Positions 45,829 to 57,027 of a stretch of 64,000 nucleotides of DNA are shown here, one piece after another. The notes below the pieces were generated by a model. It searched no databases, was not told the origin of the DNA, and worked only from the letters and a program-made list of their open reading frames with translations. Source of the DNA: Isoetes taiwanensis. Taxonomy: Eukaryota > Streptophyta > Lycopodiopsida > Isoetales > Isoetaceae. The stretch spans positions 1,979,090-2,043,089 of the forward strand of contig JAJEKV010000055.1 of assembly GCA_021234155.1 (NCBI GenBank), written 5' to 3'. A program made the translations under genes and the position numbers. Numbering within the stretch: position 1 is the first letter of the stretch; each line of letters starts with the position of its first letter.

Positions 45829-46616
45829 GAGCTTTCTTAGGTTTTTTTTGGTCCTGCGCGAGTTTTCTTGCTTGCTTGGAGCTTCGCGTGCTATGGAGTT
45901 TTTTCTTTCTTTGCGGGCCTTACGCCCGTTAGTTAAACTTCACAGCCTTCCGCTCTGCGCCCGCCTCGTTTTAGCCAATAAGACCTTTTTACAAGGCGTA
46001 ATGCCCCCAAATCACGGCAATTACGGACGTAATGGCGATGGGTTTAAATTTCCAACCCTCTGCTTTGTTCCGGCAAATCCTTTGCTTTGTTAAATCTTCA
46101 AAAACATGGTTATATGATCTTCCATGCTCAAAGAAGCGATTCGCGATGAAGAAACGGGGGCTTTTAAGAACCGCCAAAGTTGAAAATTGAAGCCTTCAGG
46201 TGCTTCCGCTGTCATTAGTTCTGTAAATCGTCAAACTCCGAAGATTTTGCCCTGTAAAAGGAATCGTCATTCTGCCCTGTAAAGCCGGCTTCAGTTTGTA
46301 GAAGAAATCGTCATTCATCTGAAGATCGTTTGAAGAAATCGTCATTCATTTGAAGATCCTTCCCTGTTTTAAACCTGTGCCTAAAACCTGTTTTAAACCT
46401 GTGCCTAAAACATTTGAAGATCCTGCCCTGTTTTAAACCTATTTTAAACCTGTTGAAGATCGTCATTCATTTGAAGATCCTGCCTAAAGAAATAATACGC
46501 CTATGCCTCAGCTCCGGTAAGCGCTCCGCAGCAAAGAAAAACTCCGCAAGCAAGCAAGCTCCGCAAGCAAGCAAGAAAACTCCGCAAGCGGACCAAAAAA
46601 AAACCTAAGAAAGCTC
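45829..46616. mobile_element. 788-bp non-autonomous element with long terminal inverted repeats
   Basis: The left end begins GAGCTTTCTTAGG at 45829, and the right end is its complement, finishing at 46616. Similarity extends about 90 bp inward with small gaps (T-run, GGTCC, GAGTTTTCTTGCTTGCTT). The interior right half has tandem phrases such as GAAGATCGTCATTCATTTG and CCTGTTTTAAACCTGTGCC, repeated several times. There is no coding sequence. I cannot find a clear target duplication, so the superfamily is open. Confidence 0.65.
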
Positions 46617-47289
46617 ATTGTCCATTACATTTGGTTACTTGGAGCATAAATCTTTCAAGTTGCACAGCAAATTCTTTCAATTCCATGTCCTCGATTTTCT
46701 TATCACATGGTAGCCCTACATATTCCCTCCAGAGATTAAATCTCTTCCTGGCCCATGCAATTTTATCAGCAGATTTCTGCGCACCACCAGAATCTACTTC
46801 TTTCTGAAGGTCATCGTCAATCTCTACAAATGGCACTCGAATTCCACCATCAAGGACAGTGGGATTTGCAGGCATTTCAAGTCTGTTGAACATTCCAGAT
46901 TCCTTAGCTTGACGCATGTATGCGTCTATTTTCTCATCACCAAACTGCCCAACCATATCAGATTCAAAGTCTGATAGTCCCCTGCTTGAAGATTCCTTTG
47001 CAACATAACTACCAAATCCAGAGACTTCCCCTTCCTTCCTTTTGTTGCATGTATCATTCACATTCTGCTTACCTTTCTGCTTCGTTATATCAGAAGAAAT
47101 ATTTAAAACATCATTTAAATGACGTCTGCCTCCATCAAGAACAACTTCCGCATTGACATTCAGCTCAAAAGTCGGCATGTCTCCCATCCCTAAATGCTCT
47201 AGCATGTGATAACTGGTTAATCTTGATAGATTAACTAATGTTAAACTAATACAAGCATAAACAAACAGGGAATGATCATAGGTAGCCAT
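46615..47289 (-). CDS. Unidentified protein with Crypton/ZMYM-like C-terminal helix region, truncated
   Basis: The minus-strand frame runs from ATG at 47289 (a GTG at 47295 is also in frame) to a stop at 46615-46617, about 224 residues. The N-terminal half is not recognised and may include non-coding upstream sequence, since a possible splice acceptor (AACCAG) lies at about 47211. The last 50 residues (IAWARKRFNLWREYVGLPCD, then IEDMELKEFAVQLERFMLQV) resemble the helical DNA-binding domain at the start of Crypton-type tyrosine recombinases and ZMYM/QRICH-like host proteins. The stop codon overlaps the end of the adjacent TIR element, so the protein has probably been cut short by that insertion. 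Confidence 0.4.
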   Translation of the reverse strand: MATYDHSLFVYACISLTLVNLSRLTSYHMLEHLGMGDMPTFELNVNAEVVLDGGRRHLNDVLNISSDITKQKGKQNVNDTCNKRKEGEVSGFGSYVAKESSSRGLSDFESDMVGQFGDEKIDAYMRQAKESGMFNRLEMPANPTVLDGGIRVPFVEIDDDLQKEVDSGGAQKSADKIAWARKRFNLWREYVGLPCDKKIEDMELKEFAVQLERFMLQVTKCNGQ

Positions 47290-47420
47290 TCCCACCTCCA
47301 GAGGACCGTAAAAACAACCTGAAACACATGAAAGATACAGTTAAAAGATTATAACAAGCTGTTCTACGAAAAAACAGAAGGTTACCTTCAAGAAAACCGC
47401 AGGATCCAGAATACTTGACG

Positions 47421-47815
47421 CACTGGAAAATGCAAAGCTTGAGCCACGACCTTTAGTCAAGATCTCAGCAAATCTTCTTTACAAAACAGAAAAAAGATGA
47501 AGTTCACTGCCAAGAAACCTCCAAAACCGCATCCGCGTGCATATCTTTGTTGCTGATGGCAACTAGCGACAGAGCGCCACCATTCCGGATCTGCTAATGG
47601 CCACAAAAACAAAAGACTGCTTCTGCTGATGCACTAGAACATGCCAAGCTTGAGCCACAACGTTTAGCCAAGATCTCAGCAAATCTTGTTTACAAAATAG
47701 AAAAAAGACGAAGTTCACTGCCAAGAAGTCTCCAAAACCACAGCCGTGTGCATATCTTTGTTGCTAATGGCAACTAATGATGGAGCGCCACCATTCCGGA
47801 TCTGCTGATGGCCAC
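47421..47815. repeat. About 211-bp tandem duplication
   Basis: The phrase AAGCTTGAGCCAC is followed by matching text (AGATCTCAGCAAATCTT, GAAGTTCACTGCCAAGAA, GCATATCTTTGTTGCT, GAGCGCCACCATTCCGGATC) in two copies offset by about 211 bp. Non-coding. Confidence 0.85.
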
Positions 47816-48079
47816 TAGCGAAGGAGCGCCAGCATTTCGGCCATAGTCGAGCCGCAGTTCGACCATAGTCGAGGCGCAGAAAGAGAAGAAGAAATGCAAA
47901 AAAAAATTTGCTTATACCTGGCCACGTCAGAATTGTAAAACCTAAACTTTACATTGCAACAATGTCCCTTTAGGGGACGATGAAGCGATGTCGATAAATA
48001 CGCCGGCCGACGGGCGTCCAATGCGGCTTCCACGAGGGACATTCTTGTATACGTAAAAACCAATTACTTTCAACTCTTG

Positions 48080-49735
48080 CTTCACTTCCAATCTGATCAT
48101 GCCAGGTGGTGGTCTGTCTTCAAAGCCTGAATTGTAGCAAGCTTCTCAGGAAGATCTCCTACTCGACTCTTCAAGGATTTACATTGGCATTCCACTAAAT
48201 TTACCACAGATTCTGCTCCTTTATCCTGCATTCTAGACCCAGAATATCATGTAACTGTTTTCCATGTTACAAGAGTGCCTATTTACCAGACATTCCTGAG
48301 ATGTCAATAGCGCCTCCGCGCTACGCGCATCGGCACTGTTTCCATCTCAGAAATGTCTAGGAACAAGTTAAGGTGCAATTTAGCCCCCTCCACCTATCAT
48401 GTTGTGCCACGTGACACCTTTACCTTCCTAGAAAGTTAACGAAGACAAAAAAAAAACACAGACATCAAACTTTTTACCCCTCAATTCTTGGATTCTACCC
48501 GACATTCTGTAAATCTTAACTAACATTTTGCGATTCTATCGTACATTCAGGTCATTAAATTGCACCCAACCCACTTTCCCATTACAAGAATGGCAACCCA
48601 CCCCGGTTTGGCACAATCCAAGAATTGCTAGCTTGGATTATGCCATTCCTGTACGCATAATCCAAGCTAGCAAGAAGCGGTATACAAAAACCTAGTCTTT
48701 AACTGAAAATATGAAGAATCCCATGCTTCTTAACCACAAAATTAAGAATGTTTTTCTATGTTGAACATTCTCAATTTCAACAGGTAGGACTCAAACATCT
48801 ATCTTAAGTATAAAGTACATCTACCAGAGCTTGCCAATATGTTTCTTATCATTGACGCACATTTGCTGCTTATAGATACAGTTGGATTTCTGTGTCTGGG
48901 TCCTTAATTGCTTCTACTCTATGCATATAACATTGACTTTAGTTGCTTCTCTATCAATCTATTAACGTGTTCACCTTGTATCATCTTCTCCTTTGTCTAC
49001 CTCTACACTAGTTAAATCACCAACATTTCTAGCTCTTATACCTTGTTTCCAAGTTGTCTATGCTAGTCCACCACACCTTTCAAGTCCATCCCTCTGTTAG
49101 TCTGAGTCACTAGGCCCTCTTAGTGAGGAGCAACAATATCGTCTTTCAATATGTTCACAAATAAGAGACATTGGAAAGAAAAATGGTCTTCTCTGAGCAT
49201 GAAGGCGGCTGGCTATATGTCGAAAGAAGAGTTCAACTCCTCAAGCTACTCTAATTCGCTATGTAGCTCTAGTGTTTACTACTACTATCTCAGTGGATGT
49301 ACAATGGCAACAGAGGGCATATTAAGTTGCAGTTAATGATTCTATGGACGTGGAATGTTGGCCTCTCTATAGCTTTATCTCTTTTAAATAAACATAGTTT
49401 ACTCTTCTCTTTGTAGGAGAAGAAAGTATTATGGTGTTGCTTGGCTTATATTATATTGTTATGCTTAAGTTTTTGTTTTATCATCATGCTTAGGCGGGTG
49501 GCTTTGCTTAGTTATGTCTATTCATTTATTGGCTCTTTATTCCTGTCTCAATGTTGTATTCTTTATTTTTTGAATGCTTAAAATAAGGTTTGGCATTCTT
49601 CAAAAGAAATAAAATAAAACAAAATCTAAAAGCCTTATGAACTTCAACCGTGTTGGTGTGTGTGAGTTCTTAACTCAATAAGGGACTCGTCACCCAGCAA
49701 ATCCATGAAGTAGCAACACACTAATCCACAAAGCA
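48080..49735. other. No recognised gene; inverted repeats
   Basis: Mostly anonymous sequence. An imperfect inverted repeat pairs AGACATTCCTGAGATG (48288) with CATCTCAGAAATGTCT (48343). At 49550-49610 a short AT-rich stretch, ending GGCATTCTTCAAAAGAAATA, looks like the 3' end of an L1-type element but has no coding upstream that I can assign. Confidence 0.4.
48625..48673. repeat. Perfect 18-bp inverted repeat (hairpin)
   Basis: TTGCTAGCTTGGATTATG and its exact complement are separated by 13 bases. No T-run follows, so I do not call it a terminator. It may be a small fold-back element end or a structured RNA. Confidence 0.85.
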
Positions 49736-49739
49736 GCAA

Positions 49740-50126
49740 TGCAAATCCTGTTATTTATTCCTGGTGTCTTCTAAGAGGGTGCGCAATGTGAAAATGTGAT
49801 CAATTGCAGAATGCGTGGGTCTAAAAGCTGCTTGTCCAAGTGCATGCACCTCTGGATCCTCTGCTCATGATGTGAATTGTTGCTCAAAGATTTTGGAAGC
49901 AGTCTTGCCAATGGAAGGCTGAATTGTGGACAACGTGATCCACTACTTTATATATGGGAACTACTATGTTGATGGTCCATCGCATGGGGAAGCCTTTTTG
50001 GAGGGCTCTATTGAACGAACTAGTGAGGAATGGGACAATCTGAGGTCTAGCCACTTCAATAGTTCTGCGGGCAATCCAAATCAGCTGCCTTGCCATTTCA
50101 GAGCTACTGCAAACCATGAGTGACAT
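49740..50126 (-). pseudogene. LINE copy D2, RT start fragment
   Basis: Minus-strand frames read FNRALQKGFPMRWTINIVVPIYKV and then, in another frame, SAIDHIFTLRTLLEDTR. These are the first RT blocks of the microsatellite-tailed LINE family. It is probably the downstream part of the D2 copy whose upstream part lies at 54361-55090, with D1 and SINE-like sequence inserted between them. Confidence 0.6.
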
Positions 50127-50475
50127 GTAACGGGCCCATGGGAGACTGCTCGAGTAGATCCTGATGTGGAATGGATTTTACATAAACATCCAGATATTTT
50201 GGCCAATTGGTTAAGCCCGTGTGGTTAAGAAACCTTACATTTGGGTCTCGAGTTCGAGACTCCATGGGTCTCTATAGGTAATTTGCAGAGCCTTGGTAAC
50301 AGAGCAGGTCTCACCTCGAGACCTCCATGGATCTCTATAGGTAATTTTTAGAGCCTTGCTAATCATAGTGTTATTGGTATACATGCTTAAATCATAGTCT
50401 TGGATGCATAACTTTAGTGGAAGAGATTGTAACAAGCCCATGGGAGATGCTCGAGTATTTGATCCTTGAATATGC
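50115..50475 (+). mobile_element. SINE-like sequence with polymerase III boxes
   Basis: AATTGGTTAAGCCCGTGTGG (about 50204) is followed about 30 bp later by GGGTCTCGAGTTCGAGACTCC, a good B box. The phrases CCCATGGGAGA and GCTCGAGTA, and CTCTATAGGTAATTT, occur twice (about 50139/50438 and 50270/50332), so the unit is partly dimeric. A second A-box-like phrase, CAGTTGGTTAAGGGG, is at about 50549. The ends are not defined. Confidence 0.4.
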
Positions 50476-52359
50476 TTGTGGGGTGTTCTTGAGATACCAG
50501 CATAAATGGTAGAGGCGACTACTCATACACATCTAAACGGTTCTTTCCAGTTGGTTAAGGGGATGCCAGTTAGGAATGTTGCATGACATCCCTATTATAG
50601 TCAGTGAGGGACCGGCCCGGGGGATGCACTTATATATAAAGGGAATATGCCATCTGCATTCATAGGGTAGCAAAAAGCACCCCTCATAGACAGATTTTAA
50701 AGCCAGATTGTAACCCTCCATATGAAATTGAACCCAAATATATAGGTGAACACTTCTAAAAAACTCTCATCCCATCCGTATACGCATGAAATTGGTTATC
50801 CCCCTCCCCCCGCCGCACAAACAAAAACTTGCACTTAGGCGTAAAAAACGTGGAGAAAATGTGAACCCCCTTTGGGGACCGGCATGTGCTGCTACAGTAT
50901 TTCGGACCATATTAGGATCATAGAGCTGCATCAAGTATTGCACCCTCTGGTCTGAAGGAAGGAAGGTATTTTTATCGTCCACGGAGACCAATCGGTCTAT
51001 GGGACCCAATACAAAGGCGCAGCAAGCGGATTACTACCCGGATTAAAAAAACCCCGCCTCGGCAAGGTTTTCGAGAAAAAGCGGCAATCAAAAGTGGCGA
51101 CAAACCGTTCCAATATACAAAATGCAAAAACACACAAATATATACACTCATGTACCGTGCAGTAGTGCCCGATCCCGCTGGCCCGGCGAGGGGCAAAGGT
51201 GGGCTCGCCGGATCCAGTACCTCCTCAATGTGCGACCCCGAGCACGCGTCTTGGCGGTGTGTTCATCGGCGGAATGTAGGGAACAAGTCCGCCGCATACT
51301 AAGGGAATGTATCCGCCGGATCTGGCCGAATCTGGGGCAACTCACGGAAGGTATGAGACTCATCCTCAATGGCACCCGTTTGGCCCGGATCTTGGCGAGC
51401 TTTGTCTGGCGGGGCTCCCAATCCACCTGCGCCTCGATCGCGAGATGGTGGGCACACCTGCGAATGGAGGCAATGAGTGCAGCTTTTTTCGGGCGGTTGG
51501 GAAGGCGTGGTAGGCTGGGCCCCGGACCAACGGGGGGTTGATGTGCTCCTTGTAATGGCCGTTTTGACCTGCTCTAGAGCGCCGGGGTCCCGAGAGCTTG
51601 CAAGGAAGCAAGCGTCGGAGTACTCCGTGAGGCTGTCCGCGATCGGCCTCTGTGTCCACACACATCGTCATGCTCTGCCCGCGTTCCATCTGGCGAACCA
51701 GCGATCTCTCTTACTCCTCCAACGGGCCACGAGCCCTGCTGCCCGGGCCCATTGCCCTGGCGTAAGCCAGGTGTGGGAGCCGAGCATCACCCATATTAAC
51801 CACCTTCTAAAAATAGGCGATGTGTCTATCAAGGGCTGCTTTCGGGCGGCAAGAATCCGGTTTCTTGCAGCGAGAATCGATAGGGGGCCCGAAGGTTTCA
51901 CCCCAAGTGCCCGTGCCAAAAATACTTCTACACCTGCTCCAAGTCATTCCGTGTCGCCAGAGACGACCGGGCTCGACCCGTCTGAAGGGCCGGGCTCGAC
52001 CAAATTGCCAAACAGATGTGACTAATGGCCCAAATCATAGAGCTCGGGCACTTTGGTATTTGTTCTTAGATGGCATAAAAGCGCTTTCCGGCTGTTGTCA
52101 CCCGCAGCGGATGGACGCCCTCCCAACGAGCGGAGTCGAGAATGCCAATAACAGTTTGGCAAATATCGAACCGACCATGATCATCCCAGAATTGGCCGGA
52201 CAATGTGGGTCACCCGCCTTGTGAATGGGGACAACTCTGCTTGTGGTCCATTGTCGGGGGAAACCTTCCTACAATGCTCTGTTGAACAGGGTAATGAGGA
52301 TCGACACCAGTGGTTGCCCTGCCCATTTGAGTATGGGAGAGGTAGATCAGGGTGAGGAA

Positions 52360-52865
52360 GACCTTTGTGATCCAAGATAAGTCTTCAGGATGATAAAGAA
52401 GAGGCGGAGCAGGAGAAGATACCCATCAATTTGGAGAAGGAAACAGAAACCTCGAGGGATCCACGGGTTAAGGCCATGGGCAATCCATTGACCCGATTTT
52501 TCCTATCTGCTTTCCGACAAGGCGAGGTCCTTTTCTTCTCCAAGTATTTGGGGCCTCAATCGGAAGCATCTTGGTGGGCACTCCGTGCATTATCCACCTT
52601 AGCGGGCCACAAGAAGATTGATTATCATGCCACCACTGTTACTTTGGTCCGACGCGATCTTGCTATTGTGGCATTGGGGGACATTGCGGGGCTGGGCTAA
52701 CATCGCGTCTCCTTGTCGCAGGCACCTCTGGGCGACTTGCCTACCACCAGTCGTGCAGGCATTCGAGCAGCCCTCTCTGCTAGTCCCAGCACCACTTTAG
52801 TGCGTTATCGCCCGCCTCCACAGCCGGATATGCCTATGGAGGAAGATGAGGGACCTAGTTCTTAG
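52360..52865 (+). pseudogene. Unidentified plus-strand coding segment embedded in LINE D1
   Basis: One plus frame runs from about 52360 to a TAG at 52863-52865, broken only by a TAA at 52698-52700. It reads DPRVKAMGNPLTRFFLSAF, LFFSKYLGPQSEASWWALRA, then after the stop APLGDLPTTSRAGIRAALSA, ending RPPPQPDMPMEEDEGPSS. It is GC-richer than the AT-rich 180 bp that follow, which look like a 3' UTR. It lies opposite to and between RT blocks of D1, so it is an insertion. It could be the end of a host gene or of another element's gag-like protein. I do not recognise it. Confidence 0.35.
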
Positions 52866-53654
52866 ATATGTTTTCATAATTATAAATCCTTGTATTGCTT
52901 ATGAATGTAATTTTTGATTGGCATTTTTCAATGAGCCATCACATAATATATATATATACTATTTTCTTATGTTTTATTGTACTGTTCAAAATGGTCTTCA
53001 TTGTGACACTTTGTATAATATTACACTCGCTTATACCTTCTTATGTGTATATAGACGGTGTACGTCGGCATGCATACCATCGAGGTCAGCTGCCTTCCCA
53101 TTAGCCAGCCGTTGCAGGCCCTCCACAACATCCCCCTCCGCGAGAACCAATGGGGGGCCCTCACGTGGGGGTATGGCGTCTGGCGTCCACGGTGGGTCAT
53201 AGAGCCGCTTCAAAAATGCTTTCCCCTTTGCGGGTGTGATGTCCCACAGTGGGGTTTTACGGGCTGGCCTTCAAGCACTCACAGTGCCAAAGGTTCGAGG
53301 ATGAGTGTCAGCGGGGCCGAACATCTCCCCACGATGCACGGCAAGGTGCGGCGCCTTTGTCTCCTTGATGGGGGGCGATGCGTGTGGTGGCACCTGGCGG
53401 GTACCTAGATCCGAATGTGGCGGTGGCGCTGCGTTCTTTACACTCTGCATAAAAACCACGGTTCTGTAGCGGAAATGTTCTTTGTCTCTGAGCGGCGACG
53501 GGGAGGGGGTCGCCAAAGCACCCGCCCCCCTGCATCCGTAATAGCTTCGATCAAACCCCCCATCTCGGGCCGCTCTAGTGTGGGGGTCCGCGCAGATTCT
53601 TTGGCGGGGGCGTCCATGAGCATCTCGGCGTAGTCCTCCGCCGCTCATAATCGA

Positions 53655-54309
53655 TCATGGCCGAGGATGGCGAGGGGCTAGCATAGTGGGAGTTCTGGCG
53701 GCTTGCAAGCCATGTCCAGATAAAGTGGGAGGTGATCTAATCGACCTCCTCATCCCGACTGTTGGTGCCCACCCGAAGCTTGGCCCGATGAGATGCATAT
53801 CTTGCGCAACTACGAGCACATAGTCCATCACACTAGACCCTCCCCCTGATTGTCCTGTCTGCAGGTGCACTTGTGAGAATTGGGCCACTGTGACATGCCA
53901 TTGCAAATTATCAAGTCAAAAATACCGCATAGCAGGAGCAAGCTATACGCCAGCGAGTGACACGGCCGTCATCCGATCCTGCGTGGCGGGTTGCCTCTGC
54001 GGGGCGTAGCTACAAGACATCGTCGGCCGAGGGGTCAAGTCTCATGGTCTGCTCTACTCCTGTCCGTGCATTGGAATCTCCAAGAAGGACGACCCTACCC
54101 AGCTAGGCTTGTCTTCTTTGTATGTCATCATATAGATCGACATAAGGGTCCATCCTATCCGCATCGGAGTGGCTGCGATAGAAGGTGCTCTCTGCGTGAG
54201 GGAAATAACAGGCGGCCAGAAAAAGAGGGTTGCCATTGGTATTATGCACACGAACCCACAAGTATCGGTTGTGTCTGTCTATCTTCTGGAGGGTAACCGA
54301 ATGTGCCAA
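53655..54309 (-). pseudogene. LINE D1 endonuclease
   Basis: Two minus-strand frames cover the EEP endonuclease. 54309-54054 has RYLWVRV, NPLFLAACYFPHA and DPYVDLYDDIQRR. 53906-53655 has GGGSSVMDYVLVVAQD. The D-Y-V block corresponds to the pattern in copies 1 and 2 (STVDYLL) and D2 (NVVDYVLM). A frame break and about 150 bp of less recognisable sequence lie between. The C-terminal S-D-H block is not clear. Confidence 0.7.
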
Positions 54310-54360
54310 GGTTGTCCGGTAGTAGCAAGAGATGTTGCCAAGAGGCTGCTTAGCTTCGTG

Positions 54361-55090
54361 TAATGCCTATTTCCATAATATCCTTGGGCCGCGGTTAAGA
54401 AGATAAAGAATTTCCCTTTGGTATTCGGGAATGTGCCTTTGATGAAAGCTCAAAAGCAACCAATCTGAGTTGTAATTCTAAACCTTTGCATTCATCATAA
54501 AACCATTTGTTGGGAGCTGCGATATATAATGTGGGAACCTGCAAGCCTCTCAATATCTCCTCTGTTAGCAGCTGAGTATAATCCTCTGCTTTATCATAGT
54601 CCAAACAAAGCCAAGGTACCTAGGATGTGGGCTGGCAGTGGAATTTTTTTTGGTTGCCAACCTAATGGCATGAAGAGGGGTTGGTGATCCAAATCAACCT
54701 CCTCATCTCTACTCTATGTGCCCACCTCTACATGTATGAGGAGATGTAGATCTTTCTCGGCCATGAGCACATAATCCACCACGTTAGATCCCCCACACGT
54801 TCTCCTGATGACAAGTGTATGAAAAGGAGGATGGCCATGTCCTAGGCCTTTGCTAATAATCAAGTCGAAGATGTTGTACATCTGAAGCAATTGCCTTCCA
54901 AGCATATGACAGGATGCCTTGCTTCAGCTGATGTGCATGGCCAAAGGTCCCTCGTTGGTTGGAGCTGCAACATATCCTCAGACAATGGGTTGGACTTTGT
55001 CAATTGAGTGTACCCATGTGTGCATTGAAATCCTCTACTAGAATAACATGGCTCAATTGCTTGTGCTGTTGAATGTCATCATAAAAAAGG
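54361..55090 (-). pseudogene. LINE copy D2, endonuclease end and linker
   Basis: The minus frame 54905-54714 has SNVVDYVLMAEKDLHLL (endonuclease C-terminal part), and 54604-54395 has NKWFYDECKGLELQLR (linker before RT). It ends at 54361 where copy D1 endonuclease begins. Because two endonucleases lie in series, at least two copies are present. D1 appears to have inserted in or beside D2. Confidence 0.7.
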
Positions 55091-55209
55091 GAAATGCATA
55101 AATAATGATTCAGATCTCCTTTATAAATTTAGTAACGTACAATATTACTTCTTATGCTTTGTCCAGCAAAATATAATGACATGGAAACTCCACATTTGAA
55201 AGATCGACT

Positions 55210-55470
55210 TTAAGATTGATGGAGTACATATCTAAAAAGTTCTAAATATAAATGAGAAATTCCTAATGTGGACTTCAATAGTTTGAGTTTTATGAAGTCT
55301 AGTGATGAGGCCCTTATATTCTGTCTCATTATTAGAGGAAGAAGGGCCAAGGTCAATTCCTTCTTTAAAATGAGAGATTCATCCATGTAATAGAGGCAGA
55401 TTGGCATCACAGACCTTAGCGAGCAAGTGCCTTTGAAATAAACAAGTGTTGCTGCCCATTGGTTACAACC
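55210..55470 (-). pseudogene. RNase H family relic, exon 1 only, locus 4
   Basis: Minus-strand text matches exon 1 of the RNase H family through several stops and frame changes. It has a MDESLIL segment, LGP, a degraded NNE-EYKGLI block and then LHK. Upstream sequence also resembles that of locus 2 (ACAACCTTGAAG, CATGTACACAGTATAAAA). Exon 2 is not found nearby. It is non-functional. Confidence 0.65.
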
Positions 55471-57027
55471 TTGAAGCTTTGCTCATGTACACAGTATAAA
55501 AATATGAAAGGCGATGGAACAAATTGTGACTATTGAAGTGGCGAAAATCAGGAGCAACACTGCACAATTTTTTCATGATCTTGGTCGGCACTAGTCGATG
55601 TCTCTAACGCTATCATGCTTTTTGATTGATTCCTGGCAATTAGTCACATATAGTAGTCTCATATCCTTACAATAGATTTTACTAGTAAACTCGATATTCC
55701 AACATTGTATAAGTAAACTCAATATTATAACATTTCACATACACATCAATAATACTATCTATCTCTCCATAATATAGGTGGCAGGTTGAATTCAGGCTAA
55801 CTATTTCATACTACTTAGTTTACATTCGAGTATGTGAACATGCATGAGAAATTTAGTGAATTAGGAAAGCCTTTTTATGCCAATAAAGTAAGGACCTAGT
55901 AAGCATACTAATGAATACCAACATCTACATTTACTCACTATTCTATGTGGCATGACGTAAATAGTACTATCTATCTACCTATCTACCTACCTGCCCACTA
56001 TTCTAATGCTAACATTGATATTTTTTTTATGAAGACTACATCGATCCTCCTAAATTGTAAAGCCTTCTATTCATGTAATTGAAAACTATTTCTAGTCTAT
56101 AACATGCAAAACTTGTTAAAGACAACCTATCTATAAAAAATATTGATTTTGTCTGCAATGATTTGGCGCGCATCAATTTTTTTCCAGCATCAGTTTTTTT
56201 GCCAGAAGCGATTTCACTACCATCGATTTTGCCATCAATTTTGACAGGATCAGCTTTACCCAGCCGCATTTCCACAAGTTTCTATCAGCTGACATGCAAC
56301 TTAGTATTAAGGTATACTAACGCCCTATGTTGTCCCTCTATTATACAACTAAGCATTTACGGAAAAAAAATTACTATACAACTATTATTTATTCTTTGAA
56401 GCAACAATAATATATTCTTCCATAGGGCGTGGGCAGATACTTATCATCCTTGCAATCTAAACAACCAAATCCTAACAATGTATTATTGAAAGGGATTTGA
56501 CTCCATATGCTTGAAACCAAAGAAATATTTCTTTGCAATCTAAGCAACCAATCCTAACAATGTATAATTGGATGGGATTTAACTTTACAAGAAATTTATC
56601 GAGGCCGCCGCGAACATTTCTTTTGTTCAAACCTGTAGGTTTGGACCCGAAGTAATGTCCAACCCATGTGATTCCATAATGATGTGAAAGATTTAGGGGA
56701 TTCAAAACGCATTTGCTGAATACATGCAACTCAATGCGCAATTTAGTAGCATCTTGTGTTCTAATCCTAATTTGGAAATCATACGGTACAATATTTAGTC
56801 TAGTAGGAGAGTTGATCAATTATACTATGCATAGAAATGTGTTTCTATACTTGTTGTTATTCAAGATTCATAACTTTTCGTTATTCAATTTATTGATAAT
56901 TCACAATACATCAACTATTAATTAAATTTTCAATTAGAATGATATTGTTGTGAACAGTATAAGTTATGAAACAAACCCAAGATGAGCTCCAATACAACAT
57001 CTCTTGCTACAAAGGCAGGCGAGTTAC
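55471..57027. other. No recognised gene
   Basis: AT-rich sequence with a CTAT/CTAC run at about 55970-55990 and a duplicated phrase (CAATCTAAACAACCAAATCCTAACAATG-like) at about 56454 and 56537. No coding assignment. Confidence 0.4.

Larger units (their letters stand above)
50956..54360 (-). mobile_element. LINE copy D1, microsatellite-tailed family
   Basis: The 3' end is at 50956-51095, with the family hairpin, GTCTCCGTGGACGATAAAAATA and a short (CCTT) tail. Upstream, on the minus strand, come a C-terminal region (51148-51690), RT thumb-like blocks (about 51900-52170), RT start (52180-52375), an insertion with plus-strand coding (about 52376-53050), the RT N-terminal block LQRLANGKAADLDG (53213-53060), a linker (about 53214-53648) and endonuclease (53655-54309). 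It is the longest copy in the window. The central palm of RT with YADD is missing. Confidence 0.8.

Noticed and set aside
48635-48680. Transcription terminator
   Set aside because: The hairpin has no following T-run, and this type of terminator does not apply to a plant nuclear genome.
51122-52224. Several long open frames on the plus strand in GC-rich DNA
   Set aside because: They lie opposite recognisable LINE C-terminal coding on the minus strand and are shadows caused by high GC.
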